Assembly: GCF_000764185.1 (NCBI RefSeq)
Contig: NZ_JQEC01000027.1
Location: 1 to 64,000 of the forward strand
Length of the DNA stretch: 64,000 bases
Direction: 5' to 3'
DNA from: Colwellia psychrerythraea
GTDB lineage: Bacteria > Pseudomonadota > Gammaproteobacteria > Enterobacterales > Alteromonadaceae
In this document: positions 33,161 to 42,625 of the stretch, piece after piece
Numbering within the stretch: the first letter of the stretch is position 1
How the letters are laid out: each line of letters starts with the position of its first letter
The notes under the pieces: generated by a model
Told to the model about the DNA's origin: nothing
Seen by the model: only the letters and a program-made list of their open reading frames with translations
The model's database searches: none
Program-made: the position numbers and the translations under genes

Positions 33161-35092
33161 TTAATCATTGAGTAAAGATTCAAAGCACTTGATTATTTCC
33201 AAAGGAATAAACTCAGGTGACTCAAACATGATAGGGTCAATTATAGCCTTTAATAGCTTAATACTATTGTTGTACCTACCTAGTTCTGGAAAAGCAGCCC
33301 TGACCATACCTTCAAGTTCATGGCCTTGCATGTGAAGGTAACTCTTTGAAATGCTAAGCTGGATTCCGCCATAATAAGTAACGTCGATGCTATCTTCTAA
33401 ATTAACGTTCTTACCAATAATTTTTTGCTGAACCTTGTTGACCGCTTCTTGAAGTGTAGCATTATCTAAATTCACAAGCTGGCTATGAGCTACCTCACTT
33501 ATTAAGCCATAATTTTGATATAGCCCCCTATTATCTCTAATAAGCAGTGACATTAAGAGTAGTGGGTCTAATAATAAATTCTCAATAGCATATCGCTTAC
33601 CTTGACCAAGAATATATAATCGCTCTTGAGGTTCGTTTGTTGTGTCCCAATCCAGAAGACCATACACAGACTCATTACCGCCATCGCGTAACGACTTCAC
33701 TATTGCCTTAACTTTATCACAACCCCCATTATCCTCTCGACCATCACTCTTTTTGCGGCCTACCCCCATGAATATCAAGGAACGTTCACTGTTAAGAATT
33801 TTTGATAATGTTCGGTATAACAGATCATAGCGCTCTGCATCAAGGTGGCTTTCAACAAAAACCTGCCTTCGTCCATCAAAACTAATAGCCAACGTAGGGA
33901 CTTCAGCAGTTAAAGAGGAAATTGCTTGCCTCTTATTGACCTTCTCAAGACCTAAATTACCTGAGTTCAGTAAGTAAACAGCTTCTTCTGGAGCAACTGC
34001 TACTGTAGATGGCGAGTGTGTGGTCATAATGACATGAATTCCCAGCTCCCCCACTAAAGTATTTATAATGACTTTCATTAGTTGTTTTGACATTGACGGA
34101 TGCAATGTTGCATCCACCTCATCAAAAAGAAGAACTTTAGGCTGATTAGGGGCATTTAGGGAGCCTTTTGCATTGTAGATACAAAAAGCAAATGACATTA
34201 GGATTTTTTCACCTGATGACAACTGAGCAAAATTAACTTCATTTCCAGAGCTTTTCTTAGTTAGAACAGTTGAGAAAGTTGAAGTAACATACCCTTCTGG
34301 TTTGCTGATTTCAAAGTCTAATTCTGCATCTTCGAGTAAGCGGTTAACAAAGTCCCATGGCGGTTTCCCGTATGTTTCTATGAATTTCTCATTACTTAAA
34401 TATCTAACCCCCTTTACACCATCTTTATGGTCTAACTCTTTTAATTTATTAAGCTTTACAAGTTCATGGTATCTAAGAAAAACCTCTGAAAATGTCTGCT
34501 GAAATAAACTTCCACCATTGAAGTTAAGAAAATGGCTGAATAAATCTTCTTCTGTTAACTTGAGAAATTGACTAGGAGCTAACTTCGCAAGTTTAGAAAG
34601 CCCACCATCACTTTGTATAATATTATTAACTACAGCTGAAGTGGTAGAGTTGATCTGATTGAACACCTGCTCTTTGTCATGGCTTGTACCAAGTAATAAC
34701 TCCCCCAATTCATCTTTATCTAAATGAGCAAGTTCCCATATATCTCCTTCAACCCTGTCAGTTAAACCAAACTGAGAAGCAATACCTAAAAGCTGCGGCC
34801 TGTGAGCATCTAGCATCTGCTTCTTTCGTGTAGAAATATTCGTAATGCCTTGAAATATAGCTTGGCTATTAGCAGTGTTTGCCTTATTAGGAATCAATGT
34901 ATTCCAATCAAATAAGGCAATATTTTGTTGAAACTGCGGGGCAATATCTATAGCTATCTTCCCTGTATTGATAGCTTGAAGCATATGACTTTTCCCTGAG
35001 CCATTACGCCCAGTAACCAATGAAAATTTAGGAAGATTAACTTCAGGAAATTGGGTTATTGATAGGTGATGTGACTTAAAAGTTAACTTCAA
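33161..35092 (-). CDS. Single-chain ABC-ATPase plus TOPRIM protein (PARIS/OLD-like candidate defence protein)
   Basis: A 643-residue protein. The ATPase part has Walker A GRNGSGKS (28-35), the ABC signature LSSGEK (291-296), Walker B VLLFDE (320-325) with the D-loop-like VDATLHPS, and H359 in MTTHS. The C-terminal part has E414 and D418 in VFVESHLDAERYDLL, D481 and D483 in GLLDWD, and E504 in AIENLLLDP. This fits a TOPRIM/DUF4435 fold. The order matches AriA-AriB of PARIS fused in one chain, or an OLD-family nuclease. Such proteins sense phage factors and cause toxicity. It is the main cargo of the groEL island. The family is clear, the defence role is inferred. Confidence 0.8.
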   Translation of the reverse strand: MKLTFKSHHLSITQFPEVNLPKFSLVTGRNGSGKSHMLQAINTGKIAIDIAPQFQQNIALFDWNTLIPNKANTANSQAIFQGITNISTRKKQMLDAHRPQLLGIASQFGLTDRVEGDIWELAHLDKDELGELLLGTSHDKEQVFNQINSTTSAVVNNIIQSDGGLSKLAKLAPSQFLKLTEEDLFSHFLNFNGGSLFQQTFSEVFLRYHELVKLNKLKELDHKDGVKGVRYLSNEKFIETYGKPPWDFVNRLLEDAELDFEISKPEGYVTSTFSTVLTKKSSGNEVNFAQLSSGEKILMSFAFCIYNAKGSLNAPNQPKVLLFDEVDATLHPSMSKQLMKVIINTLVGELGIHVIMTTHSPSTVAVAPEEAVYLLNSGNLGLEKVNKRQAISSLTAEVPTLAISFDGRRQVFVESHLDAERYDLLYRTLSKILNSERSLIFMGVGRKKSDGREDNGGCDKVKAIVKSLRDGGNESVYGLLDWDTTNEPQERLYILGQGKRYAIENLLLDPLLLMSLLIRDNRGLYQNYGLISEVAHSQLVNLDNATLQEAVNKVQQKIIGKNVNLEDSIDVTYYGGIQLSISKSYLHMQGHELEGMVRAAFPELGRYNNSIKLLKAIIDPIMFESPEFIPLEIIKCFESLLND

Positions 35093-35171
35093 AATATTTA
35101 GCCTTGTTTAATCCATTTTTAGCAAGTATGACAACAAGGTAACATAATAAAAGCACATTAAAAAAGAGCAA

Positions 35172-35714
35172 CTAACCCTTTTTAACGATTCTATATATGC
35201 TTGATAGGCTAATACTTAATTTATCAGCTATTTTGCTCTTAGAGAGACCTTCAGCAATCAAGCTATGCACTTCGGTTGCCTTAGCTACTGCCGTTGGCTT
35301 TCGTCCTAAGTACTTACCCTTTTGCTTAGCCAGAGCAATACCTTCAGCCTGACGTTCTAGCAGAAGCTGGCGCTCAAAACTAGCAACTGCACCTATCATG
35401 GTTAGCATCAACCTGCCTGTCGGTGATGAGGTATCAATGCCGAGGTTTAACACCTGAAGTGATACCTTTTTGTCATCAAGGTACTCTACTATTTCAAGTA
35501 AATGCTTTGTGTTCCGCGCCAGCCTACATAACTTAGTCACTTTGACGATATCGCCATCACGAACATAATCGAGCATCCTATCAAGCTCTATACGTTCAGT
35601 TTTAGCACCTGACTCCTTTTCCTTAAAGATCTTATCGCAAGCATCTAGAGCGACCATCTGTGCCTCTAGAGACTGTCCTGCTGTACTTACTCGTGCATAG
35701 CCTACGACTGTCAT
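35172..35714 (-). CDS. Serine recombinase (resolvase/invertase family)
   Basis: A 180-residue small serine recombinase. The catalytic Ser lies in YARVSTAGQSLEAQ; TKLCRLARNTKHLLEIVEYL and PTGRLMLTMIGAVASFERQLLLERQ are the conserved core and dimer helix. The C-terminal HTH is EGLSKSKIADKLSISLSSIYRI. It could invert or resolve DNA, but no paired inverted or res sites are obvious. It lies 79 bp upstream of the ATPase/TOPRIM gene on the same strand. A broken homologue lies at 30858-31160. Confidence 0.92.
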   Translation of the reverse strand: MTVVGYARVSTAGQSLEAQMVALDACDKIFKEKESGAKTERIELDRMLDYVRDGDIVKVTKLCRLARNTKHLLEIVEYLDDKKVSLQVLNLGIDTSSPTGRLMLTMIGAVASFERQLLLERQAEGIALAKQKGKYLGRKPTAVAKATEVHSLIAEGLSKSKIADKLSISLSSIYRIVKKG

Positions 35715-35791
35715 ACATTCCCCTTAAACCAGCCCTTGGCTGGTTAGTGTTCCCATTTGATATTAGTTATGTTGCTAACAATTACTTACTG

Positions 35792-35884
35792 TCATTGGCT
35801 TTGATAATTAACCAGTATTTCTATCACGATGGCTAATGCTGATATTACTGCTGCAACAACTATTTTGATTAATGATTCATTCAT
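35792..35884 (-). CDS. Possible 30-residue single-span membrane protein
   Basis: The frame reads MNESLIKIVVAAVISALAIV and ends with IEILVNYQSQ: a short polar start, about 20 hydrophobic residues and a polar end. AGGATACAG lies just before the ATG. The size and layout are like type I toxins or small phage/regulatory membrane peptides. It sits in the 427-bp gap between the recombinase and the HTH gene, which is otherwise without clear genes. It could be chance. Confidence 0.35.
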   Translation of the reverse strand: MNESLIKIVVAAVISALAIVIEILVNYQSQ

Positions 35885-36141
35885 ATCTGTATCCTATTTT
35901 TATTAGTGTTCGACTTACAAACTGGTCGTTTATTTATGTTCAACGCCTGCTTGCTACTTTCGAGTGTTCGCTCACCTTTCAACTGCAAACTTAGGTAAAT
36001 CCACCTCATGTAACTTATAGCTAAGTTGTTGTAATAAGTTGAATTAACACTACCGATCGTGTGCATCAGGTTTCTTTAAAGGTCGTTACTGTTCAACAGA
36101 CATTAAAATATATGTGAACAAACACATACAAGGAGTTCACC

Positions 36142-36288
36142 ATGTTCACGAAAAGGATTACTAGGCAAAAGCGCCAGCAAATCATCTCACTAAGAGATAA
36201 GAATTACGCACATAAGTACATAGCTGAGAAGGTTGGCTGTCACCGCAACACCGTTGGCAAGATTCTTAAGCAAGAGGGCTTAGCGTAA
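36142..36288 (+). CDS. 48-residue helix-turn-helix protein
   Basis: A basic mini-protein. MFTKRITRQKRQQIISLRDK is followed by NYAHKYIAEKVGCHRNTVGK and ILKQEGLA. The YIAEKVGCHRNTVGKIL segment is a clear resolvase/Mor-type HTH. ACAAGGAGTTCACC gives a strong ribosome-binding site. Its TAA stop shares one base with the ATG of the HNH gene (TAATG), so the two are translationally coupled. It may direct the endonuclease to a site or regulate it. Confidence 0.75.
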   Translation: MFTKRITRQKRQQIISLRDKNYAHKYIAEKVGCHRNTVGKILKQEGLA

Positions 36289-37085
36289 TGATAAATAAAG
36301 CACTTAAACACTATGGCTTTAACAAAGATAATGACATTCGTTACGAATACCCTAACGGTTATGGCAAGCATAAGAAAAAGGTAGTGCTAACCGTTTACCA
36401 GTGTGAACCTGTTGTCGAAGTCTACCTCGATGACATAAATTTTACGGTAATCGACATCGCTAGTCTTACTTTGCTTGAATCAAACGCCTTCATTGCCCAC
36501 AGAAGAAATGATGGTCAACTTTGCGCTAGAGCAAATGGGGAAAGCAGAGCTTATTTACACCGTCTTATAGTTAAACCTAGCAATACGCTACAAGTCGACC
36601 ATATCAACCACTGTCCGCTTGATAATAGACTGAGTAACCTAAGGGAATGCTCTGCCAAGCAAAATAATATTGCTAAGCGAAATAGTAGAATCAACAGAGT
36701 ATTAAATACTGGCTTAATTGGTGTTTCCCATCTCAATGAAGAAAGCGATGAACCCGCTATCTATATGGTAGTACACCCAATTGACGGCTTTTATCCTGAC
36801 AAGTTTACTTGTGAACATGAAGCAGCCCAATTTAGAGATGAGCGTTTCGAGTGTTTTTTCATGGGAAAATACCATGATGGACAGTGGTTCACTTTAAACT
36901 TCATCAACTGGAACTTTGAACCCGAAGAACGCAGTGTTACATCCGATGCTGCTAGGGACTATGATGGCTACATGGGATGGATTTGCCAAAAACAGATTGA
37001 TGATGGTATAGAGTGGCTAAAACAGCAACACTGGGCGAAGTCTTTTTACGATTCTTTTATCGCTAAGTACGAAGATGATGATTAA
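36288..37085 (+). CDS. HNH endonuclease
   Basis: A 265-residue HNH-type nuclease. The HNH motif is LHRLIVKPSNTLQVDHIN (H91, D104-H105) followed by DNRLSNLRECSAKQNN (N113, N117, with the asparagine-rich helix), of the HNH_3/homing-endonuclease class. A region resembling AP2-like DNA-binding units (GVSHLNEESDEPAIYMVV...YPDKFTCEHEAAQFRDE) follows. The C-terminus is acidic (KYEDDD). It overlaps the HTH gene by one base. It may be a stand-alone homing nuclease or the island's cutting enzyme. Confidence 0.83.
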   Translation: MINKALKHYGFNKDNDIRYEYPNGYGKHKKKVVLTVYQCEPVVEVYLDDINFTVIDIASLTLLESNAFIAHRRNDGQLCARANGESRAYLHRLIVKPSNTLQVDHINHCPLDNRLSNLRECSAKQNNIAKRNSRINRVLNTGLIGVSHLNEESDEPAIYMVVHPIDGFYPDKFTCEHEAAQFRDERFECFFMGKYHDGQWFTLNFINWNFEPEERSVTSDAARDYDGYMGWICQKQIDDGIEWLKQQHWAKSFYDSFIAKYEDDD

Positions 37086-37130
37086 TTATCACCTTTTTTA
37101 AGTTACCCACCATAGGTGTCTATATATATA

Positions 37131-37240
37131 TGTGTGTAACCCTAAAAAATTACGTCACAAAGTTACAAATCACCTCTAGCCCTTTTCAAACCTAGTGCTA
37201 AGGCTGTTACAAACTTGGAACTTGCTGTAACTTTGTAACG
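37131..37240. repeat. Cluster of GTTACAA words in both orientations
   Basis: GTTACAAA occurs at 37162-37169 and 37206-37213, its complement TTTGTAAC at 37232-37239, and TGTAAC also at 37226-37231 and about 37135-37140. The cluster fills the gap between the HNH gene and attR. It could be excisionase or replication-initiator sites. Confidence 0.4.
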
Positions 37241-37260
37241 CATCAAAGTATTTAAGACAT

Positions 37261-37297
37261 AAAAAAAGGTGCCGTAGTCTTCAACTAAGCACCCTTT
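37261..37297 (-). terminator. Island-borne terminator downstream of groEL
   Basis: On the minus strand AAAGGGTGC and GCACCTTTTTTT can pair (one bulged G), with a T-run. It lies about 75 bp after the groEL stop and now likely ends the groESL transcript. Confidence 0.6.
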
Positions 37298-37299
37298 CC

Positions 37300-37330
37300 T
37301 GTCTACATCTGTGTCTACAAAGTTCTACAA
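37300..37330 (+). repeat. Integrase arm-type repeats at the right end
   Basis: TGTCTACATC, TGTCTACAAAG and TTCTACAA repeat the word order of 31431-31463 in the same orientation, 39 bp inside the attR repeat. Confidence 0.68.
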
Positions 37331-37368
37331 CCCTTTGATTTTAAAGGGCTGAAAGCTTAATAGGTGGC

Positions 37369-39042
<1,674 letters not shown>

Positions 39043-39198
39043 TTATAAAATAATTAATGTTGAATCTATGCACTCAAGCAGCTTTTTCATTAAGCTAATT
39101 CGCTTAAGAGCAAAGAAGAAGCACGGAGCTGACGCTAGTCAGTGAGTACTTCTGATGCCGACCTTAAGATGAAAGAGCGACATTGAAAATTTCTGCGA

Positions 39199-39489
39199 CT
39201 ATTCTACTATTGCAAGAATGTCTGATTCAGAAAGGATAAGTACTTCATCACCATCAATTTTTTCTGTTTTAACGCCGTAACCTTCAGAGAAGATCACTTG
39301 GTCGCCAATTTTTACGTCTAATGCACGTACTTCACCGTTTTCTAAAATACGGCCATTACCTACTGCAATAACTTCACCGCGGGTAGACTTTTCAGCTGCA
39401 CTACCCATTAATACGATACCGCCTTCTGATTTTGTCTCTGCGTCTTTACGTTTTACGATTACACGATCGTGTAGTGGGCGAATAGCCAT
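39199..39489 (-). CDS. groS: 10-kDa co-chaperonin GroES
   Basis: A 96-residue GroES, the lid of the GroEL cage. It begins [18 protein letters not shown] and has the mobile loop [21 protein letters not shown] with the IVL motif. I chose ATG 39489 (TTTTTGGAGAAATACAC before it); the longer frame runs into the promoter. A sigma-32 promoter lies upstream, and groEL follows on the same strand. Confidence 0.98.
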   Translation of the reverse strand: MAIRPLHDRVIVKRKDAETKSEGGIVLMGSAAEKSTRGEVIAVGNGRILENGEVRALDVKIGDQVIFSEGYGVKTEKIDGDEVLILSESDILAIVE

Positions 39490-39576
39490 GTGTATTTCTC
39501 CAAAAATGATTCTGTTGTATAAAGTAGTGATTAAATTAACGAACAAGCATTTAACACTAATCGTTGTTGCTAATAG

Positions 39577-39604
39577 AAATGGGGATAAAAAAAGCCGACA
39601 CAAG
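39577..39604 (-). promoter_or_regulatory. Sigma-32 heat-shock promoter of groESL
   Basis: On the minus strand CTTGTGT (39604-39598), a 13-bp spacer and CCCCATTT (39584-39577) match the sigma-32 consensus CTTGAAA-N13-CCCCATNT. It lies about 90 bp before the groES start. The -35 box sits inside the loop and right arm of the fxsA terminator. Confidence 0.85.
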
Positions 39605-39613
39605 GTCAGCTTT
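39587..39613 (-). terminator. fxsA terminator overlapping the groES promoter
   Basis: On the minus strand AAAGCTGAC (39613-39605), loop CTTGT, and GTCGGCTTT with seven T form a 9-bp stem with a T-run. It ends fxsA 32 bp past its stop. Confidence 0.8.
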
Positions 39614-39644
39614 AACTTATTTGTACTCTTTGTTTACTTTACAT

Positions 39645-40163
39645 TTAATCTTTACGCTTGAACTCACCTTCTAAGGTCTCACCTTGGTGATGCGAAAGTG
39701 GCTCATTGGCTGAAGCTCTCGACGAAGAAAATGGCTCGCTGGTAGTTTCATGCTGATAAACATTACCTTGAGCGTCATGATGAAATGCTGCGCCTGCACC
39801 AAGTTGATTGACCTTGATATGCTTTTGTACTTGCTGGGCTATAGCAGTACGTACCGCAGGCACCAATAACAATAAACCGAAAATATCGGTAACAAATCCA
39901 GGAGTAACCAATAAAACACCCGCCACTAATAACATTAAACCGGTAACTATTTCGCCCGATGGCATCTCGCCTTGTGCCATTCTAGCTTGAACAGACTGTA
40001 AAGTAGCTAAGCCTTGTTGGCGGACATATTTAGCCCCCAGCCACGCACTCAAAATAACAATCGCCACAGTTGGCCAAATCCCAAGAAGCGCGCCCACTTG
40101 CATAATTACAGCTATTTCGATGATAGGGATGATGATAAAAAGTACAAACAATAGTTGAAACAT
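39645..40163 (-). CDS. fxsA: FxsA family membrane protein
   Basis: A 172-residue inner-membrane protein with four hydrophobic segments: LLFVLFIIIPIIEIAVIMQVG, IWPTVAIVILSAWLGA, GLMLLVAGVLLVTPGFVTDIFGLLLL. The TPGFVTDIFG loop is the FxsA signature. In E. coli it relieves F-plasmid exclusion of phage T7; the normal role is unknown. The C-terminal tail is His/Gln/Ser-rich and cytoplasmic. Its place just before groESL is conserved in Alteromonadales and enterics. Confidence 0.93.
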   Translation of the reverse strand: MFQLLFVLFIIIPIIEIAVIMQVGALLGIWPTVAIVILSAWLGAKYVRQQGLATLQSVQARMAQGEMPSGEIVTGLMLLVAGVLLVTPGFVTDIFGLLLLVPAVRTAIAQQVQKHIKVNQLGAGAAFHHDAQGNVYQHETTSEPFSSSRASANEPLSHHQGETLEGEFKRKD

Positions 40164-40307
40164 AATGATTCCTTATTTTCTATGAAACTTATATTGGGCT
40201 AAACAGGTCTTTTTCAAGGTCTGAAGTTTTGTAGTAATATTAACCCTAAGTTTTCCTCAATACTCAGGGTATACTATCAACAAGAGCACTGCGAGAAGGT
40301 AACAAAA

Positions 40308-40619
40308 TTGTATCAATTAGTATTAACAACATGCCCAGATGATACCGTAGCCCAAAATATTGCTCAGCACTTGGTTACTGAAAAACTTGCTGCCTGCGTT
40401 AATATCATCGCTAATGTTACCTCGGTATATTGTTGGCAAGATGAGTTGCAATGCGACAGTGAAGTACAATTACTGATTAAAACCGATGAAAATAAATTCG
40501 CCGCGTTAAACAAGCGAATTAATCAATTACACCCGTATGATGTGGTGGAAGTTATTGCCTTGAATATCCAGCAAGGTGATAAACATTATTTAAACTGGAT
40601 CACCAATTCTTTGAAGTAG
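40308..40619 (+). CDS. cutA: Divalent-cation tolerance protein CutA
   Basis: A 103-residue CutA1, a trimeric ferredoxin-like fold linked to copper tolerance and to membrane-anchoring roles. Signatures are LTTCPDDTVAQNIAQHLVTEKLAACVNI, YCWQDELQCDSEVQLLIKT and LHPYDVVEVIAL. The start is TTG at 40308 with AGAAGGTAAC before it. It precedes dsbD by 5 bp, an arrangement (cutA-dsbD) found in E. coli too. Confidence 0.95.
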   Translation: MYQLVLTTCPDDTVAQNIAQHLVTEKLAACVNIIANVTSVYCWQDELQCDSEVQLLIKTDENKFAALNKRINQLHPYDVVEVIALNIQQGDKHYLNWITNSLK

Positions 40620-40624
40620 GCTTA

Positions 40625-42454
40625 ATGAAAAATTTACTTTCCCTTTGCTTAATAATGTTAACACTGAGTGTTTTTCTTCCTGCTGAGGCACAAGAAAAAC
40701 AATCGATTTTTGATGTTTCTAATAGCAGCTTATTCAGCAATGACGACGAGTTTTTAAAGGTCGACCAAGCATTCAGCTTTAACTTTTATCAGCAAAATAA
40801 CCAATTGGAAATTAGTTTTGATATTGCTCCCGAATATTACCTTTACCGCCATCAATTTAAGTTTAAAGGTAAAAACATCAATTTTACCCCTGTTACACTT
40901 CCTGTAGGTATAGACCATGAAGATGAGTTTTTTGGCATACAGAAAGTATTTACTGAGCAGTTAACCTTTAAGATAGACCTGGAACAAGTATCCAGTGATG
41001 CAAGCATCAAAATCACCTATCAAGGCTGTGCTGAAAAAGGTCTATGTTACCCACCAACAAGTAAAGTAGTCGAGTTAAGTAAAATCACGCCAGCTGCGAC
41101 AGCTGCAAGCGACATGGGCAATACACTAGAAATTCAAGAGCCTGTTCAAAAAAGTGAACAACATCAGCTATCTGATATGCTTAAGCAAGAGAGTTTACTA
41201 TTAACCCTTATTGCTTTTTTTGTCGGTGGTTTATTATTGTCATTCACGCCATGTGTTTTTCCGATGTACCCTATTTTGACCGGAATTATTGTTGGCCAAA
41301 GTAAACAAGGCACGCCACTAACCACAAAGAAAGCTTTTACCCTATCTTTTATTTACGTACAAGGTATGGCCGTTACTTATACTTTACTTGGCATTGTCGT
41401 TGCTTTAGCTGGCGCCAAGTTTCAAGCCGTATTTCAACACCCCATTGTACTGATTAGTTTAAGTGTATTATTCATTTTTCTAGCCTTGTCTATGTTCGGT
41501 GTCTTTAATTTAGCATTACCCGCTAGCTGGCAAACTAAGCTCAATAACATGAGTAACCAGCAAAAGGGTGGCTCAATTACCGGCGTTTTAATGATGGGGG
41601 TTATTTCTGGGTTAGTCGCCTCTCCTTGTACTACCGCACCTTTAACTGGCGCGTTATTATACATTTCACAAACAGGTGATGTTGTACTTGGTGCCTCTGC
41701 TTTATATGCTTTAAGTTTAGGTATGGGTTTACCTTTATTAGTACTAGGCAGTTCAGGCGGCAAGTTACTGCCTAAAGCTGGCGCATGGATGAATATCATC
41801 AAAAACATCTTCGGTTTACTATTACTGGCGGTACCAATATTTTTACTGGAACGTTTCATTCCTGAAGTAGCTAGTCAAGCGCTGTGGGCAATACTGATAT
41901 TAGCGAGTGCTAGTTATTTTTATGTTGCCAACCAAAACCATGCTGCTGCGCAAAACCCTCAGCAAGTTAAAGGATTTTGGTATGGTTTACGTTCGTTAGT
42001 GATATTTCTAATGTTATTTTTTGGCGCTAATCTTACCTACCAGCTGGTATTCCCAAACAGTACCATTGTTACCGATGACACTCAGCATCCCAGCTTTAAA
42101 CAAGTATCTTCTTTAACGCAACTGGAAGAAGAAGTGAAAAATGCCAATAATCAGGGGAAAACCGTGATGGTAGATTTGTATGCTGACTGGTGTATTGCTT
42201 GTAAAGAGTTTGAAAAATACACTTTTGTTGATGCTCAGGTACAACAAGCCCTCAGCAACAGTGTGTGGTTACAAATCGATATGACAGACTTTGACTCAGT
42301 CGATAACGATGAGCTTGTGCAGAAATATACAATCTTAGGCTTACCATCCATTTTATTTTTTGATTTACAAGGTAATGAATTAACCAAGCAACGTACAACT
42401 GGATTTATGGGTGCTAGTGAGTTTAGCGCCCATGTTCAAGCTATATTCAAATAA
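40625..42454 (+). CDS. dsbD: Thiol:disulfide interchange protein DsbD
   Basis: A 609-residue DsbD that passes electrons from cytoplasmic thioredoxin to periplasmic partners (DsbC, CcmG). It has a signal peptide, then the N-terminal immunoglobulin-like domain with the Cys pair in QGCAEKGLCYPP. The membrane domain has eight helices with the redox Cys in FTPCVFPMYP and ASPCTTAPL. The C-terminal thioredoxin domain has C523-x-x-C526 in YADWCIACKEF. It is complete and of usual length. It is an operon with cutA. Confidence 0.96.
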   Translation: MKNLLSLCLIMLTLSVFLPAEAQEKQSIFDVSNSSLFSNDDEFLKVDQAFSFNFYQQNNQLEISFDIAPEYYLYRHQFKFKGKNINFTPVTLPVGIDHEDEFFGIQKVFTEQLTFKIDLEQVSSDASIKITYQGCAEKGLCYPPTSKVVELSKITPAATAASDMGNTLEIQEPVQKSEQHQLSDMLKQESLLLTLIAFFVGGLLLSFTPCVFPMYPILTGIIVGQSKQGTPLTTKKAFTLSFIYVQGMAVTYTLLGIVVALAGAKFQAVFQHPIVLISLSVLFIFLALSMFGVFNLALPASWQTKLNNMSNQQKGGSITGVLMMGVISGLVASPCTTAPLTGALLYISQTGDVVLGASALYALSLGMGLPLLVLGSSGGKLLPKAGAWMNIIKNIFGLLLLAVPIFLLERFIPEVASQALWAILILASASYFYVANQNHAAAQNPQQVKGFWYGLRSLVIFLMLFFGANLTYQLVFPNSTIVTDDTQHPSFKQVSSLTQLEEEVKNANNQGKTVMVDLYADWCIACKEFEKYTFVDAQVQQALSNSVWLQIDMTDFDSVDNDELVQKYTILGLPSILFFDLQGNELTKQRTTGFMGASEFSAHVQAIFK

Positions 42455-42625
42455 TCTTTGCAGACTTACTAAGATAACTACGGTAGATAATGACTTAAAT
42501 GATAGTCACCTAGGTATAGCTACTTAGGTGCTGGTAACTTAGCTTTTACCTAGAGAGGAATAGAGAGTAGTCAGCTTTTCTAGCCTAGTAAGGCTGACTT
42601 ATTAAGATCAACTGTCACTATATAA

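Noticed and set aside
35881..36066. 61-residue minus-strand frame in the island
   Set aside because: No ribosome-binding site, no recognisable motif and low-complexity basic composition; the ATGA overlap with the small membrane ORF is probably chance.
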